Assembly (NCBI GenBank): GCA_964508055.1
Contig: CAZDRI010000002.1
Location: 1 to 64,000, forward strand
Source of the DNA: CAZDRI01 sp964508055
Lineage (GTDB): Bacteria > Pseudomonadota > Gammaproteobacteria > PS1 > Pseudothioglobaceae
Direction of reading: 5' to 3'
Length of the DNA stretch: 64,000 nt
Part shown: piece after piece, positions 44,244 to 53,387 of the stretch
Position numbering within the stretch: the first letter of the stretch is position 1
Layout of the letters: every line of letters begins with the position of its first letter
Notes under the pieces: model-generated
What the model saw: only the letters and a program-made list of their open reading frames with translations
Told to the model about the DNA's origin: nothing
Database searches by the model: none
Position numbers and translations under genes: made by a program

Positions 44244-45161
44244 TTAACCAAAGGTTTTTTGCCAATCATGAGTTATAAAAGAAATTGGGGCGTTTTCTTT
44301 TTCATATGTTTTTATTTCCCAAGATTTTTTATTTTTTAATAAAGCTTTTAGTAATTTATTATTCAAGGCGTGTCCAGTTTTATAACCTTGATATTCACCA
44401 ACTAAATTTGCACCCAATAAATATAAATCACCAATTATATCTAACATTTTATGCTTTACAAACTCATTACGATAGCGCATATCATCTTCATTAAGAATAT
44501 CGTCATCATCACCAAGTGCAATTGCATTATTAAAATTAGCACCTAATGCTAAATTTTGTAATTTCATAGTTTCTACATCTTTTAGATTACCAAAGGTTCT
44601 TGCTCTACTAATCTCTTTTAGATATGATTTCTCAGAAAAATCCATTGTTAATTGTTGACCACTTTCTTTTACTTTTTTATGTTTAAAGTCTATCTCTAAG
44701 TTTATTTTAAAGCCATTGTATGGAATAAGTCTTGCCCAACTATCTTTATATTCACAAGTAACAGTATCTTTTAACACAAAGAATTTTTTGTAAGCCTCTT
44801 GTTCTAAAATTCCTGCCGATTGAATTAAAAACACAAAAGGTGCTGCACTACCATCCATAATTGGCACCTCACCTGAATCAAGTTCTATTATTAAATTATC
44901 AATACCTAATGCTGATAAAGCTGAAAGTAAATGCTCTACAGTTGAAATTTTTAATTCTTTATTGCCTATGCTGGTGCATAAAGTAACATCTTTAACATAT
45001 TTAGATAATGCTCTAATTTTCTTACCACCTAAATCAATTCTAATAAACACAACTCCTGTATTAATTTTAGCTGGTTTTAAAGTTATGGTACTTTTAACAC
45101 CGCTATGAAGACCAACACCTCTAGCACTTGCTTCATTTTTAATTGTTCTTTGACACAACAT
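44244..45161 (-). CDS. lpxC: UDP-3-O-acyl-N-acetylglucosamine deacetylase
   Basis: LpxC (305 residues) is the committed zinc enzyme of lipid A synthesis. CQRTIKNEASARGVGLHSG at the N terminus, STVEHLLSALSALGIDN (~residues 75-91, zinc His), LDSGEVPIMDGSAAPF, and the two-His zinc site HKMLDIIGDLYLLGANLVGE near residue 235 are conserved. In most gammaproteobacteria lpxC follows ftsZ; here it follows ftsA directly by 12 bases. Confidence 0.96.
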   Translation of the reverse strand: MLCQRTIKNEASARGVGLHSGVKSTITLKPAKINTGVVFIRIDLGGKKIRALSKYVKDVTLCTSIGNKELKISTVEHLLSALSALGIDNLIIELDSGEVPIMDGSAAPFVFLIQSAGILEQEAYKKFFVLKDTVTCEYKDSWARLIPYNGFKINLEIDFKHKKVKESGQQLTMDFSEKSYLKEISRARTFGNLKDVETMKLQNLALGANFNNAIALGDDDDILNEDDMRYRNEFVKHKMLDIIGDLYLLGANLVGEYQGYKTGHALNNKLLKALLKNKKSWEIKTYEKENAPISFITHDWQKTFG

Positions 45162-45173
45162 AATAAAATGTCC

Positions 45174-46409
45174 CTAAAAATGAGAAAGCCATCTTTTAAT
45201 ATTACCAAAAAAGCCTCTGCCTGAAAATGAAAAAATCCTTTTTTGAAAATTATAAGAATGCATTTTTTTATCTTGACTGAATAATATTAAACCTATAGCT
45301 GTTGAAAATGTTGTATTTGACTTCATATTATCTAAGCCTTTAACTCCATCATTATTTCCTAACCTTACAGGTTTATTAAAAATGCTCTCTGCTAAGTGGG
45401 TGCAGCCTTTTATTTTAGAGCCCCCTCCTGAAAGAACAAATCCAGAAGGTATTAAATTTTCATAACCTTCTAATTGTAAATTATTTTTTATTTGAGTAAA
45501 AATCTCTTCATATCTTGGTTCTATTACTTCAGCTAAGGTTCTATTAGATAATTTATGCATTTCAGAATCACTCATATGCTCTACTTCAATAAATTTTTCT
45601 TCTTTTATTAATTCAGCAAGAGCAAAACCATGTTTCTTTTTAAGTTTTTCTGCATTCTCTTGTGAAGCATTAAAAGCATACATAATATCATTAGTAACTG
45701 ATATTCCTGCTATAGGAAAAACAGCAGTATGTTGTAATGAGCCATTAACATAAATAGCTATGTCAGTAGTGCCTCCTCCAATATCAACCACACAAACCCC
45801 TAAATCTTTTTCATCATTATTTAATACTGTATAGCTAACTGCTAAAGGCTCTAAAATAGTGCTAACTATCTCTAATCCACATTGAGCTATACTTTTTGCG
45901 ATGTTTTTAATTGTGGATATTTCGCCAGTAACTATATGAACTTTAGCTTCTAATATATCTCCATGCATACCAATAGGATTATCTACTTCTGTTTTACCAT
46001 CAATAACAAAACTTTGTACTAATACATGAATTACATCTCTATTAGCAGGTATAGATATAGCTTCTGCACTTTGTATAACTCGCGTAACATCATCTTTATC
46101 TATCTCACCGTTAAGTATTGAAATGCGACCACCAGAAGTTAAACTATCAACATGATCTCCTGATATACCTGCATAAACTGTATTAATCTCACAACCTGCC
46201 ATGAGTTCAGCATCACGAATTGCACTTTTAATAGCTATTACAACTTTATCAATATTAACTATTATGCCTTTTTTAACACCATCAGAGTCTTTTTTGCCAT
46301 AACCTAAAATATGAATACCATCAGTTGTTTTCTCTGCTACTATAGCTAAAACTTTAGTAGAGCCAATATCTAAACTGACTATAATTTCACTATTTTGGTG
46401 CTTTGCCAT
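45174..46409 (-). CDS. ftsA: Cell division protein FtsA
   Basis: FtsA (411 residues) is the actin-like protein that tethers FtsZ to the membrane. VSLDIGSTKVLAIVA (phosphate loop 1, ~residues 11-25), VVDIGGGTTDIAIY (phosphate loop 2, ~210) and SGGGSKIKG (adenosine motif, ~330) are intact, and the amphipathic membrane helix GFFGNIKRWLSHF ends the protein. The downstream neighbour is lpxC; the ftsZ gene expected in between is absent, as is ftsQ upstream. Confidence 0.95.
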   Translation of the reverse strand: MAKHQNSEIIVSLDIGSTKVLAIVAEKTTDGIHILGYGKKDSDGVKKGIIVNIDKVVIAIKSAIRDAELMAGCEINTVYAGISGDHVDSLTSGGRISILNGEIDKDDVTRVIQSAEAISIPANRDVIHVLVQSFVIDGKTEVDNPIGMHGDILEAKVHIVTGEISTIKNIAKSIAQCGLEIVSTILEPLAVSYTVLNNDEKDLGVCVVDIGGGTTDIAIYVNGSLQHTAVFPIAGISVTNDIMYAFNASQENAEKLKKKHGFALAELIKEEKFIEVEHMSDSEMHKLSNRTLAEVIEPRYEEIFTQIKNNLQLEGYENLIPSGFVLSGGGSKIKGCTHLAESIFNKPVRLGNNDGVKGLDNMKSNTTFSTAIGLILFSQDKKMHSYNFQKRIFSFSGRGFFGNIKRWLSHF

Positions 46410-46474
46410 TGGATAATAAACTTAAATATAAAAAACATAATAATTTTACATTAACTGAGATTATTATTTTCCAT

Positions 46475-47425
46475 CTATTTAGCAAAATAAATCCAGTTAT
46501 AAATATCATTTAAAGTTAAACTGCTTGAGCTTAAAACTCTTTTAAATTTTTTAGCACCACTTTGAGCAAAATATAATCCCATAATATGTCTTGTCATTTT
46601 TCTTATAGAGACCCCAAGACTTATTTGTTTTTCTATGTAAATCAAATAATTAACCAAAATTTCTAATCTAGTAGCTATATTATAATTTTTATTAAATATA
46701 TTATTATCAGCATAAGCTAAGATATAAGGATTACGATAAATAGCTCTACCTATCATCACAGAATCAAATTCTTTTAAAAACATATAAGTTTTATCTAAAT
46801 TATCAACACCTCCATTTATTGCAATATTAAGGTTTGGAAAATCTTTTTTTATCTGATAAACAAATTCATAATTTAATTTTGGAACTTCTCTATTTTGTTT
46901 AGGACTTAAGCCTTGCAACCATGCTTTTCTAGCATGGATAATAAAAGTATCGCAACCATAAGAAGAAATAGTATCTATAAATTTATATAAATTTTCATAA
47001 CTATCATTATTATCTATACCTATTCTTGATTTTACAGTTATTGGAATTTTTACTGCACTTAGCATTTCTTGAACACATTGCCCTACTATATCTGGCGTAT
47101 TCATAAGACAAGCACCAAAATTAGCGTTTTGAATTCTATCACTAGGACAGCCTACATTAATATTTATCTCATCATAGCCCCAATCTTCAACAATCTTTGC
47201 ACATTTAGCCATATCTTTTGGATTACTTCCTGCTAATTGTGCACTAACTGGGTGTTCTTCTTTATTAAAATCAAGTAGTTTTTTTTTATCACCGTTTAAT
47301 ATTGCATTTGTTGTTATCATCTCACTATAAAGCAGAGTATGTTTTGATAATAAACGATAAAAATAACGACAATGTTTATCAGTCCTATGCAGCATTGGAG
47401 CTACACTTAATCTATAAGGATACAT
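46475..47425 (-). CDS. dusA: tRNA-dihydrouridine(20/20a) synthase DusA
   Basis: DusA (316 residues) reduces uridines in the tRNA D-loop with FMN. SVAPMLHRTDKHCRYFYRLL is the DusA-type N terminus, the catalytic Cys is in NVGCPSDRIQ (~residue 96), and VKSRIGID, FIIHARKAWLQGLSPKQNRE and INGGV bind FMN. It stands 65 bases ahead of ftsA on the same strand and may share its transcript. Confidence 0.95.
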   Translation of the reverse strand: MYPYRLSVAPMLHRTDKHCRYFYRLLSKHTLLYSEMITTNAILNGDKKKLLDFNKEEHPVSAQLAGSNPKDMAKCAKIVEDWGYDEININVGCPSDRIQNANFGACLMNTPDIVGQCVQEMLSAVKIPITVKSRIGIDNNDSYENLYKFIDTISSYGCDTFIIHARKAWLQGLSPKQNREVPKLNYEFVYQIKKDFPNLNIAINGGVDNLDKTYMFLKEFDSVMIGRAIYRNPYILAYADNNIFNKNYNIATRLEILVNYLIYIEKQISLGVSIRKMTRHIMGLYFAQSGAKKFKRVLSSSSLTLNDIYNWIYFAK

Positions 47426-47927
47426 AATAAAAAATTAATTATAAAAATAATATCAAATTATAGATAGTTATTATGTGCGTCTAATAATAGATTGAATAAA
47501 TCATTTATTAGTTACAATTAAAAAATTGAAATTATTGTGTAAATGCAAAAAACTCATTTTCAGTAATCTTTATCAAAATCAATTATTTGGGAGGTTAAAC
47601 CCTATCTTTAACTTATGGCAGTATTATATTTTTTCCCTTTTCCAAGTTGCAAATCACTAAATTAATCTAAGGGTCATGACCCTAATTTAAATATTTAAAA
47701 TAATGGTAATTTACACTTGGTTTATAAGACACCAAATATAATATATTTACTAACTTAGGCAAAATAAAAATATAACCATGAAGTGCTAAGTAAAACATGA
47801 GATAATCTTTTAGTTTTACGAGTTTAGTCTGGAGCGAGTTTTATTTAAAGTGTATTTTTAAGTATATTTTAAATAAAACTTTTTAAAGATTAAGTCGTAA
47901 TAATTTTTATATTATGGAGAACATTTA
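47426..47927 (+). other. 502-base gap holding the pnp promoter and leader
   Basis: No gene is seen. A 14-base perfect palindrome AGGGTCATGACCCT lies at 47670-47683. TATAAT at 47737-47742 is a possible -10 box, though no good -35 stands 16-18 bases before it. The leader hairpin of pnp occupies 47837-47880. rpsO, which usually precedes pnp, is not here, and no tRNA is recognisable. Confidence 0.45.
47837..47880 (+). promoter_or_regulatory. Long hairpin in the pnp leader
   Basis: AGTTTTATTTAAA (47837-47849) pairs perfectly with TTTAAATAAAACT (47868-47880) around an 18-base loop, followed by TTTT, and ends 47 bases before the pnp start codon. In E. coli a leader stem-loop cut by RNase III mediates PNPase autoregulation; this stem is placed for the same role. 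A leaky attenuator is the alternative, as an AT-only stem is weak. Confidence 0.5.
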
Positions 47928-50018
47928 ATGAATATTATAAAAAAATCTTTTAAGTTTTGTAATAGTGAAATAACCTTAGAAACTGGTCGTATAGCTCGCC
48001 AGGCTACAGCTGCAGTAGTTGCCTCTCAAGATGACACTCAAGTCTTAGTAACTGTAGTAGCTAGCAAAGAAGCTAGAGAAGGTCAAGATTTTTTCCCTTT
48101 ATCAGTTAATTATTTTGAAAAAATATACGCTGCAGGAAAAATACCAGGTGGTTTTTTAAAGCGTGAAGGAAGACCTAGTGAAAAAGAAATATTAACTTCA
48201 AGATTAATTGACCGCCCTATCAGACCCCTTTTCCCTAAAGGTTTTATGAATGAAGTGCAGATTATAATTACTGTACTATCAGCTAATAAAGAAGTTGATC
48301 CAGACATTATTTCAATGTTAGGTGTATCAGCAGCACTAGCAATATCAGGCATCCCTTTTAATGGTCCGGTTGGAGCAGCAAGGGTTGGATATAGAGGTGG
48401 CGAATATATACTTAATCCTAGTTATTTAGATATTAAATCATCTGCATTAGATATGGTTGTTGCAGGAACTAAAGATGCTGTATTAATGGTTGAATCAGAA
48501 GCAAAAGAGCTAACTGAAGAAATAATGTTAGGTGCTGTGATGTTTGGACATGATAATCTTCAAACAGCTATAAAAGCAATTGAAGAATTTGCCAATGAAG
48601 TAAACACTCCAAAATGGGACTGGCAAGCAGCTCCAATAAATGATGAACTCTTAAATGCTATCAAAACAGAATTCGGTTCAGAAATATCTAATGCTTATCA
48701 GGTAACTGAAAAGATGGAAAGATATAAAAAAATTGATAAAATTAAAGAAAAAATTATTACCAAATTTGTTGCAACCGAAGCAGACAGTAATTATGAAGCT
48801 GAAGAAGTAATAAGTTTATTTGATAAAGTCAAAAAAACTATTGTAAGACAAAGAATATTAGATGGTGAGCCTAGAATTGATGGTAGAGATACAAAAACTG
48901 TTCGCAATTTATCAGTTGAGACAGGAGTTTTAGCAAATACTCATGGCTCTGCATTATTTACTAGAGGGGAAACCCAAGCTTTAGTCACTTCTACTTTAGG
49001 CTCTAAAAGAGAAGCACAATTAATTGAAACTTTAGAAGGGCATGAAAGAATGGAGGATTACTTTATCTTGCATTATAACTTTCCTCCTTTTTGCGTTGGA
49101 GAAACAGGTCCTGTTGGCACACCTAAGAGAAGAGAAGTTGGGCATGGTCGTTTAGCAAGAAGAGGTATTGCTGCATGCTTGCCAAGTATAGAAGAATTTC
49201 CATATACAATAAGAGTTGTATCGGAAATAACTGAATCAAATGGTTCTAGCTCTATGGCAAGTGTTTGTGGCTCAAGCCTTGCTCTTTTAGATGCTGGAGT
49301 TCCGCTAAAAGCACCAGTTGCAGGTATTGCTATGGGTCTAGTAAAAGAAGGTGATAAATTTCAAGTATTAACAGATATTTTAGGTGATGAAGACCATCTT
49401 GGTGATATGGACTTTAAAGTTGCAGGTACAAGCAAAGGAGTAAACGCTCTGCAAATGGACATAAAAATTGAAGGTATTACTAAAGAGATTATGGATATTT
49501 CTTTAAAACAGGCAAAAGATGCAAGATTACAGATTTTAGGAGAAATGAATAAAGTAATTTGTGAACCAAATGCTGAATCTAAAAATGCTCCTAAAACTTC
49601 ATCAATAAAAATTAGTAAGAATAAAATCCGTGATTTAATTGGTAAAGGTGGTGAAACTATAAAAAGCATTATCTCTAATTCTGGTGCTAGTGTTGATGTC
49701 AATGATGATGGTGAAGTCAATATTTTTGCTAATTCTCAAAAGGCTTTTGATAAAGCAAAAGAGCTTGTTGAAAATGTAACTGCAGAGGCAGAAGTTAATA
49801 AAACTTATACTGGTAAAGTATCAAAAATAGTTGATTTTGGTGCTTTTGTTACAATATTACCTAATCAAGATGGCCTGTTACATATCTCTGAAATTGCAAA
49901 TGAAAGAGTAGAAAAAATTGAAGACTATCTAAAAGAAGGTGATGAAATAGAGGTGAAAGTATTAGCTGTTGATAGAGGTCGTATTAAACTATCAAGAAAA
50001 GTTTTACTAAATAAATAA
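47928..50018 (+). CDS. pnp: Polyribonucleotide nucleotidyltransferase (PNPase)
   Basis: PNPase (696 residues) degrades RNA 3' to 5' by phosphorolysis. Two RNase PH domains (GRIARQATAAVVASQDDTQV; second half with GTSKGVNALQMDIKI), a helical domain between them, then a KH domain (IRDLIGKGGETIKSI, ~residues 565-580) and an S1 domain (GKVSKIVDFGAFVTI, ~627-641) are in the normal order. GGAG stands at the ribosome site. The next gene starts eight bases after the stop. Confidence 0.97.
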   Translation: MNIIKKSFKFCNSEITLETGRIARQATAAVVASQDDTQVLVTVVASKEAREGQDFFPLSVNYFEKIYAAGKIPGGFLKREGRPSEKEILTSRLIDRPIRPLFPKGFMNEVQIIITVLSANKEVDPDIISMLGVSAALAISGIPFNGPVGAARVGYRGGEYILNPSYLDIKSSALDMVVAGTKDAVLMVESEAKELTEEIMLGAVMFGHDNLQTAIKAIEEFANEVNTPKWDWQAAPINDELLNAIKTEFGSEISNAYQVTEKMERYKKIDKIKEKIITKFVATEADSNYEAEEVISLFDKVKKTIVRQRILDGEPRIDGRDTKTVRNLSVETGVLANTHGSALFTRGETQALVTSTLGSKREAQLIETLEGHERMEDYFILHYNFPPFCVGETGPVGTPKRREVGHGRLARRGIAACLPSIEEFPYTIRVVSEITESNGSSSMASVCGSSLALLDAGVPLKAPVAGIAMGLVKEGDKFQVLTDILGDEDHLGDMDFKVAGTSKGVNALQMDIKIEGITKEIMDISLKQAKDARLQILGEMNKVICEPNAESKNAPKTSSIKISKNKIRDLIGKGGETIKSIISNSGASVDVNDDGEVNIFANSQKAFDKAKELVENVTAEAEVNKTYTGKVSKIVDFGAFVTILPNQDGLLHISEIANERVEKIEDYLKEGDEIEVKVLAVDRGRIKLSRKVLLNK

Positions 50019-50025
50019 TCAAAAT

Positions 50026-50913
50026 ATGGCTAAAAAACCTAAAATAGCTTTTATTGGTTTAGGAGTTATGGGTTACCACATGGCTGGTTTTTTAGCCAAA
50101 AATAATCATCATATAACCGTTTGGAACAGAAATATCCAAAGGTCTATAAAATGGCATGATGAGTTTTCAAAACCATATGCTAAATCGTTAAAAGAAGCAG
50201 TAACCAATGCCGATGTAGTAATTATCTGTGTTGGTAAAGATGAAGATGTGTTAGAAGTTGTTTTATCTGATAAAGGCATTATTCATCATATGAAACAAAA
50301 TTCAGTATTAATTGACCATACCACCACTTCTTTTAACTTAACAAAAACTCTTCATAAAGAACTATCAAACAAGAACATTAATTTTATTGATGCTCCGCTA
50401 ACAGGCGGTGAAGCTGGTGCTAAAGGTGGTATTTTAAGTATTATGTGCGGTGGTGATAAAGATATATTAGAAAAGGTAAAACCAATTATTTATTGCTATT
50501 CAAAAATTATTACTTATATTGGTGCTAGTGGCTCTGGGCAATTAGCAAAAATGACAAATCAAATTTGTATATGTGGAGTAATTCAAAGTCTATCTGAAGC
50601 TATTAAGTTTGCTGAAGCAGAAAACATAAATATTGATAATTTGTTAAATGCAATATCTGGTGGTGCAGCACAATCTTGGCAAATGGATAATCGTGCTAAT
50701 ACCATGCACAAACGCAATTTTGACTTTGGATTTGCTGTTAAATGGATGGTAAAAGATTTAGGTTATTGCATAGATAGAGCAAAAAAAAATGGCACAGATT
50801 TAGAATTCACTAAACAAATTTATGATAAATATTTATCTCTTATGAAAACAGGCTATGAAAATAAAGATACTTCATCTTTAATCTTAGCTGAAAGTCAAAG
50901 AAACAAAACCTGA
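50026..50913 (+). CDS. NAD(P)-dependent beta-hydroxyacid dehydrogenase (HIBADH family)
   Basis: A 295-residue member of the 3-hydroxyisobutyrate/tartronate-semialdehyde/succinate-semialdehyde reductase family. IGLGVMGYHMAGFLAKNNH (~residues 9-27) is the cofactor loop, DAPLTGGEAGAKGGILSIM the substrate loop (~120-138) and GSGQLAKMTNQI carries the catalytic Lys. WNRN after the second strand hints at NADP use. It is likely co-transcribed with pnp by position only. The substrate is not clear. Confidence 0.88.
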   Translation: MAKKPKIAFIGLGVMGYHMAGFLAKNNHHITVWNRNIQRSIKWHDEFSKPYAKSLKEAVTNADVVIICVGKDEDVLEVVLSDKGIIHHMKQNSVLIDHTTTSFNLTKTLHKELSNKNINFIDAPLTGGEAGAKGGILSIMCGGDKDILEKVKPIIYCYSKIITYIGASGSGQLAKMTNQICICGVIQSLSEAIKFAEAENINIDNLLNAISGGAAQSWQMDNRANTMHKRNFDFGFAVKWMVKDLGYCIDRAKKNGTDLEFTKQIYDKYLSLMKTGYENKDTSSLILAESQRNKT

Positions 50914-50978
50914 ATTTATTTTATAAAATCCTATAACCGTTGATTTATTACTAGTAATTGTTAATTTTATTATGCAAG

Positions 50979-51416
50979 TTATTTTAAAATATTTGCTAGT
51001 CTTTGTAATGCCAACTCATAGCCTTGAGCCCCAAATCCAGCAATTACGCCATCAGCACGCTTAGATATATAAGAATGATGCCTAAAGCTTTCACGCTTAT
51101 GAATATTAGATATATGCACTTCTAATACTACTCCATCATAATTATTTAAAGCATCTAAAATTGCTATTGAAGTGTGAGTAAATGCTCCAGGATTAATAAT
51201 TATTGCTTGATATTTATTACGAGCATTATGTATTTTATCAATAATTTCACCTTCATGATTTGATTGAAAAAAATCAAGATTTAATCCTAATTTACTAGCA
51301 AATACATTACAAATTTTAACGACATCATCAAGTGTTTTATAGCCATATATTTCTGGCTGTCTTTTACCAAGTAAATTTAAGTTAGGTCCATTTAGAACTA
51401 ATATTAATTTATCCAC
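50979..51416 (-). CDS. aroQ: 3-dehydroquinate dehydratase, type II
   Basis: AroQ (145 residues) dehydrates 3-dehydroquinate in the shikimate pathway. LVLNGPNLNLLGKRQPEIYG (~residues 5-24) holds the catalytic loop Arg and Tyr, IINPGAFTHTSIAILDAL binds substrate, and EVHISNIHKRESFRHHSYIS has the catalytic His (~100). All active-site residues are present. It faces the dehydrogenase gene convergently. Confidence 0.96.
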   Translation of the reverse strand: MDKLILVLNGPNLNLLGKRQPEIYGYKTLDDVVKICNVFASKLGLNLDFFQSNHEGEIIDKIHNARNKYQAIIINPGAFTHTSIAILDALNNYDGVVLEVHISNIHKRESFRHHSYISKRADGVIAGFGAQGYELALQRLANILK

Positions 51417-51783
51417 AATTTTTATCCTTAGTTAATTGAGATGCAATAGTTAATAAATATTACAGCTAAATTATAAATCAAACATCAAAAAAACATCACA
51501 TTATATGACATAAGATTACTGTATTAGCTAATAAATGAATAAAAAAGTTAAAATTAATATTTTATATGTTGCAAAATTTAACAGCATCTACAACCAAGCA
51601 TTACTTATATTTTGTGCCTTGAAAATATTAGTTTTTCCAATTTCTTACTTATTTTCTATCCAGCCAGTGGTCTTGACATAATGTAAAGCTATTCAAAATT
51701 AGTGTTAAAAAATAAACAAACTAGTTTTTAATTTTAAAATTTTCAGCTAAACTTACTTCTAATTTACCTTTCTTGGAGGAATA
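51417..51783. other. 367-base divergent promoter region (aroQ/sixA)
   Basis: Very AT-rich, with no reading frame that resembles a gene. TTGACA at ~51672 could be a -35 for the SixA-like gene, but no matching -10 follows at 16-18 bases. A GGAGG ribosome site precedes the plus-strand ATG. I see nothing else. Confidence 0.35.
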
Positions 51784-52275
51784 ATGAAAAAACTTTATCT
51801 ATGTCGTCATGCTAAATCAAGCTGGAAGAATGTGAAATTATCTGATTTTGATAGACCATTAAACAATAGAGGTGAGAAAAGTGTCATCAAAATGGGAAAG
51901 TACTTAAGAAATAATAACACCAAACCCGATTACATTGTTTCAAGTCCTGCCCTTCGTGCATATACAACTGCTAAAGGGATAGCTGAAAAATTAAATTATG
52001 ATTTAAGTAATATTGAAACTAATGAAAGAATATATGGTGCATCAGTTTTTGATTTAATTGATATTATTCAAAATTTTTGTGATGACTATAAAGAAGTTAT
52101 GCTTTTTGGGCATAACCCTACTATAACTTATACTGCAAATGAGTTAGCAAATACAAATATAGCTAATGTGCCTACTTGTGGAGTGGTAACTATATTATTT
52201 GACTTAGATAATTGGTCAGAAGTTAATATGCATAATGGTGATTTATTAAGCTTTGATTACCCAAAAAATATATGA
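51784..52275 (+). CDS. SixA-like histidine phosphatase
   Basis: A 163-residue phosphoglycerate-mutase-like phosphatase. LCRHAKSSWKN (~residues 6-16) carries the phospho-accepting His in the RHxxS/A form of SixA; SSPALRAYTTAKGIAEKL is the second conserved block and LFGHNPT the distal His (~residue 112). SixA dephosphorylates HPt domains; other members act on small phosphates. A strong GGAGG ribosome site precedes it, and the sdaA relic starts 13 bases after its stop. Confidence 0.85.
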   Translation: MKKLYLCRHAKSSWKNVKLSDFDRPLNNRGEKSVIKMGKYLRNNNTKPDYIVSSPALRAYTTAKGIAEKLNYDLSNIETNERIYGASVFDLIDIIQNFCDDYKEVMLFGHNPTITYTANELANTNIANVPTCGVVTILFDLDNWSEVNMHNGDLLSFDYPKNI

Positions 52276-52288
52276 TAACTTTTAGATT

Positions 52289-52658
52289 ATGTTTATTAGT
52301 ATATTTGATGTTTTTAAAATAGAAATTGGTCCATCAAGCTCTCACACTATGAGACCTATGATTGCAGTATTAGGTTTTAAAGATAAGGCTTTAATATTAG
52401 AGCTACATAACTATAATATAGAAAAACCAATAAAGTAATCTAATAACAAAATAACTATTAATATCAATAATATAACTACAATATTTAACATTTGTAAAAA
52501 TATCATTTTTGATTACAAGAAATACTTGCTGAACATCCTAATTAATAGCATGGTTTTTAAATTAATAGATGAAAAGACTGGTAGAACTCTTCTTGTGGAA
52601 ACTTATTTTTAGTAGAAGTAAGATTCATTCATACTTGCAAAGAGAATTATTAAAGTAG
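52289..52658 (+). pseudogene. L-serine dehydratase (sdaA) relic
   Basis: ATG at 52289 opens MFISIFDVFKIEIGPSSSHT, the unmistakable N terminus of bacterial L-serine dehydratase, but a TAA follows after 49 codons. A second piece at ~52552-52616, SMVFKLIDEKTGRTLLVETYF, matches the 'MxFxxxDxxG..L..TYYS' segment of the same domain, then stops and frameshifts follow. About 370 bases remain of a gene of ~1.4 kb; the Fe-S catalytic domain is gone. The enzyme would turn serine into pyruvate; its loss spares serine for CysE. Confidence 0.82.
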
Positions 52659-52769
52659 CCTTAAACTAAAAGAGTAAAAAACTAATAGTTATCCTTTTTA
52701 ATAATGCCTAATTTAGGAGGAAGAAATCTATCGTAGGTGGCTTAAGTAAGTATAATTACTCGTTTAAAT

Positions 52770-52786
52770 TTATTCAGGTTGGACTA
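52770..52786 (+). repeat. Dispersed 17-base repeat, copy B
   Basis: TTATTCAGGTTGGACTA, identical to the copy at 58-74 (which truncates the methyltransferase relic). It lies 112 bases after the sdaA relic and 58 bases before the DsrE-family gene, again beside decayed coding sequence. Confidence 0.5.
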
Positions 52787-52843
52787 TCTATAAGATGACA
52801 ATCAATACTATAGGTTTTTACAATTAATTATAGGAGGAGATAA

Positions 52844-53266
52844 ATGAAAAAATTAATAAAAATATCTTTTTTAGCATTAATGTCAATGTTAATCATTAAT
52901 ACTGTTAACGCAGCAGAACATAAATTAGTAATTCAAGTAAGCACCGATGATGCTAGAACACAAAAAATAGCGCTAAATAATGCCGTTAATTTACAAAAAT
53001 TATATGGCATTGACAATGTTGATATTGAGATTGTAGCTTATGGTCCTGGTCTTGGGCTATTAACAAGTAATAGTAAACAAGCCGATAGAGTAACAAGTTT
53101 AGCTATGCAAAATATAACTTTTAATGCTTGTATGAATACTATGAAAAAGGTGCAGAAAAAAACTGGTAAATTACCGCAATTATTAGAAGGTGTTAATCAT
53201 GTAACTGCCGGTGTTGCAAGAATTATGGAGCTACAAGAGCAAGGTTACGCATATATTAGACCCTAA
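52844..53266 (+). CDS. Secreted DsrE-family protein
   Basis: A 140-residue protein with a signal peptide (cleavage after about VNAA, residue 24) and a DsrE/DsrF-like domain: HKLVIQVSTDDARTQKIALN, DNVDIEIVAYGPGLGLL and a single conserved Cys in FNACMNTMKKV (~residue 95). Cytoplasmic DsrE proteins carry sulfur during sulfur oxidation; this one is predicted to be periplasmic. A very strong ribosome site (AGGAGGAGA) precedes the ATG. It is a lone gene beside the sdaA relic. A sulfur-handling role is inferred only from family. Confidence 0.8.
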   Translation: MKKLIKISFLALMSMLIINTVNAAEHKLVIQVSTDDARTQKIALNNAVNLQKLYGIDNVDIEIVAYGPGLGLLTSNSKQADRVTSLAMQNITFNACMNTMKKVQKKTGKLPQLLEGVNHVTAGVARIMELQEQGYAYIRP

Positions 53267-53387
53267 GCAAAAAATAGGATAACTACATCATAATTGTAAA
53301 AAGTGCACTTTTAGCAATTTTTAGCAAAGTTGTTCATTCACGGAAGAGAAACTATATTAATAGCTTATGAATTGCCGAGAGTGTAGT

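Noticed and set aside
53299..53312. AAAAGTGCACTTTT palindrome between the DsrE gene and fdx as a terminator
   Set aside because: The stem has no loop unless shortened to 5 bp and only a broken T run follows; too weak to call.
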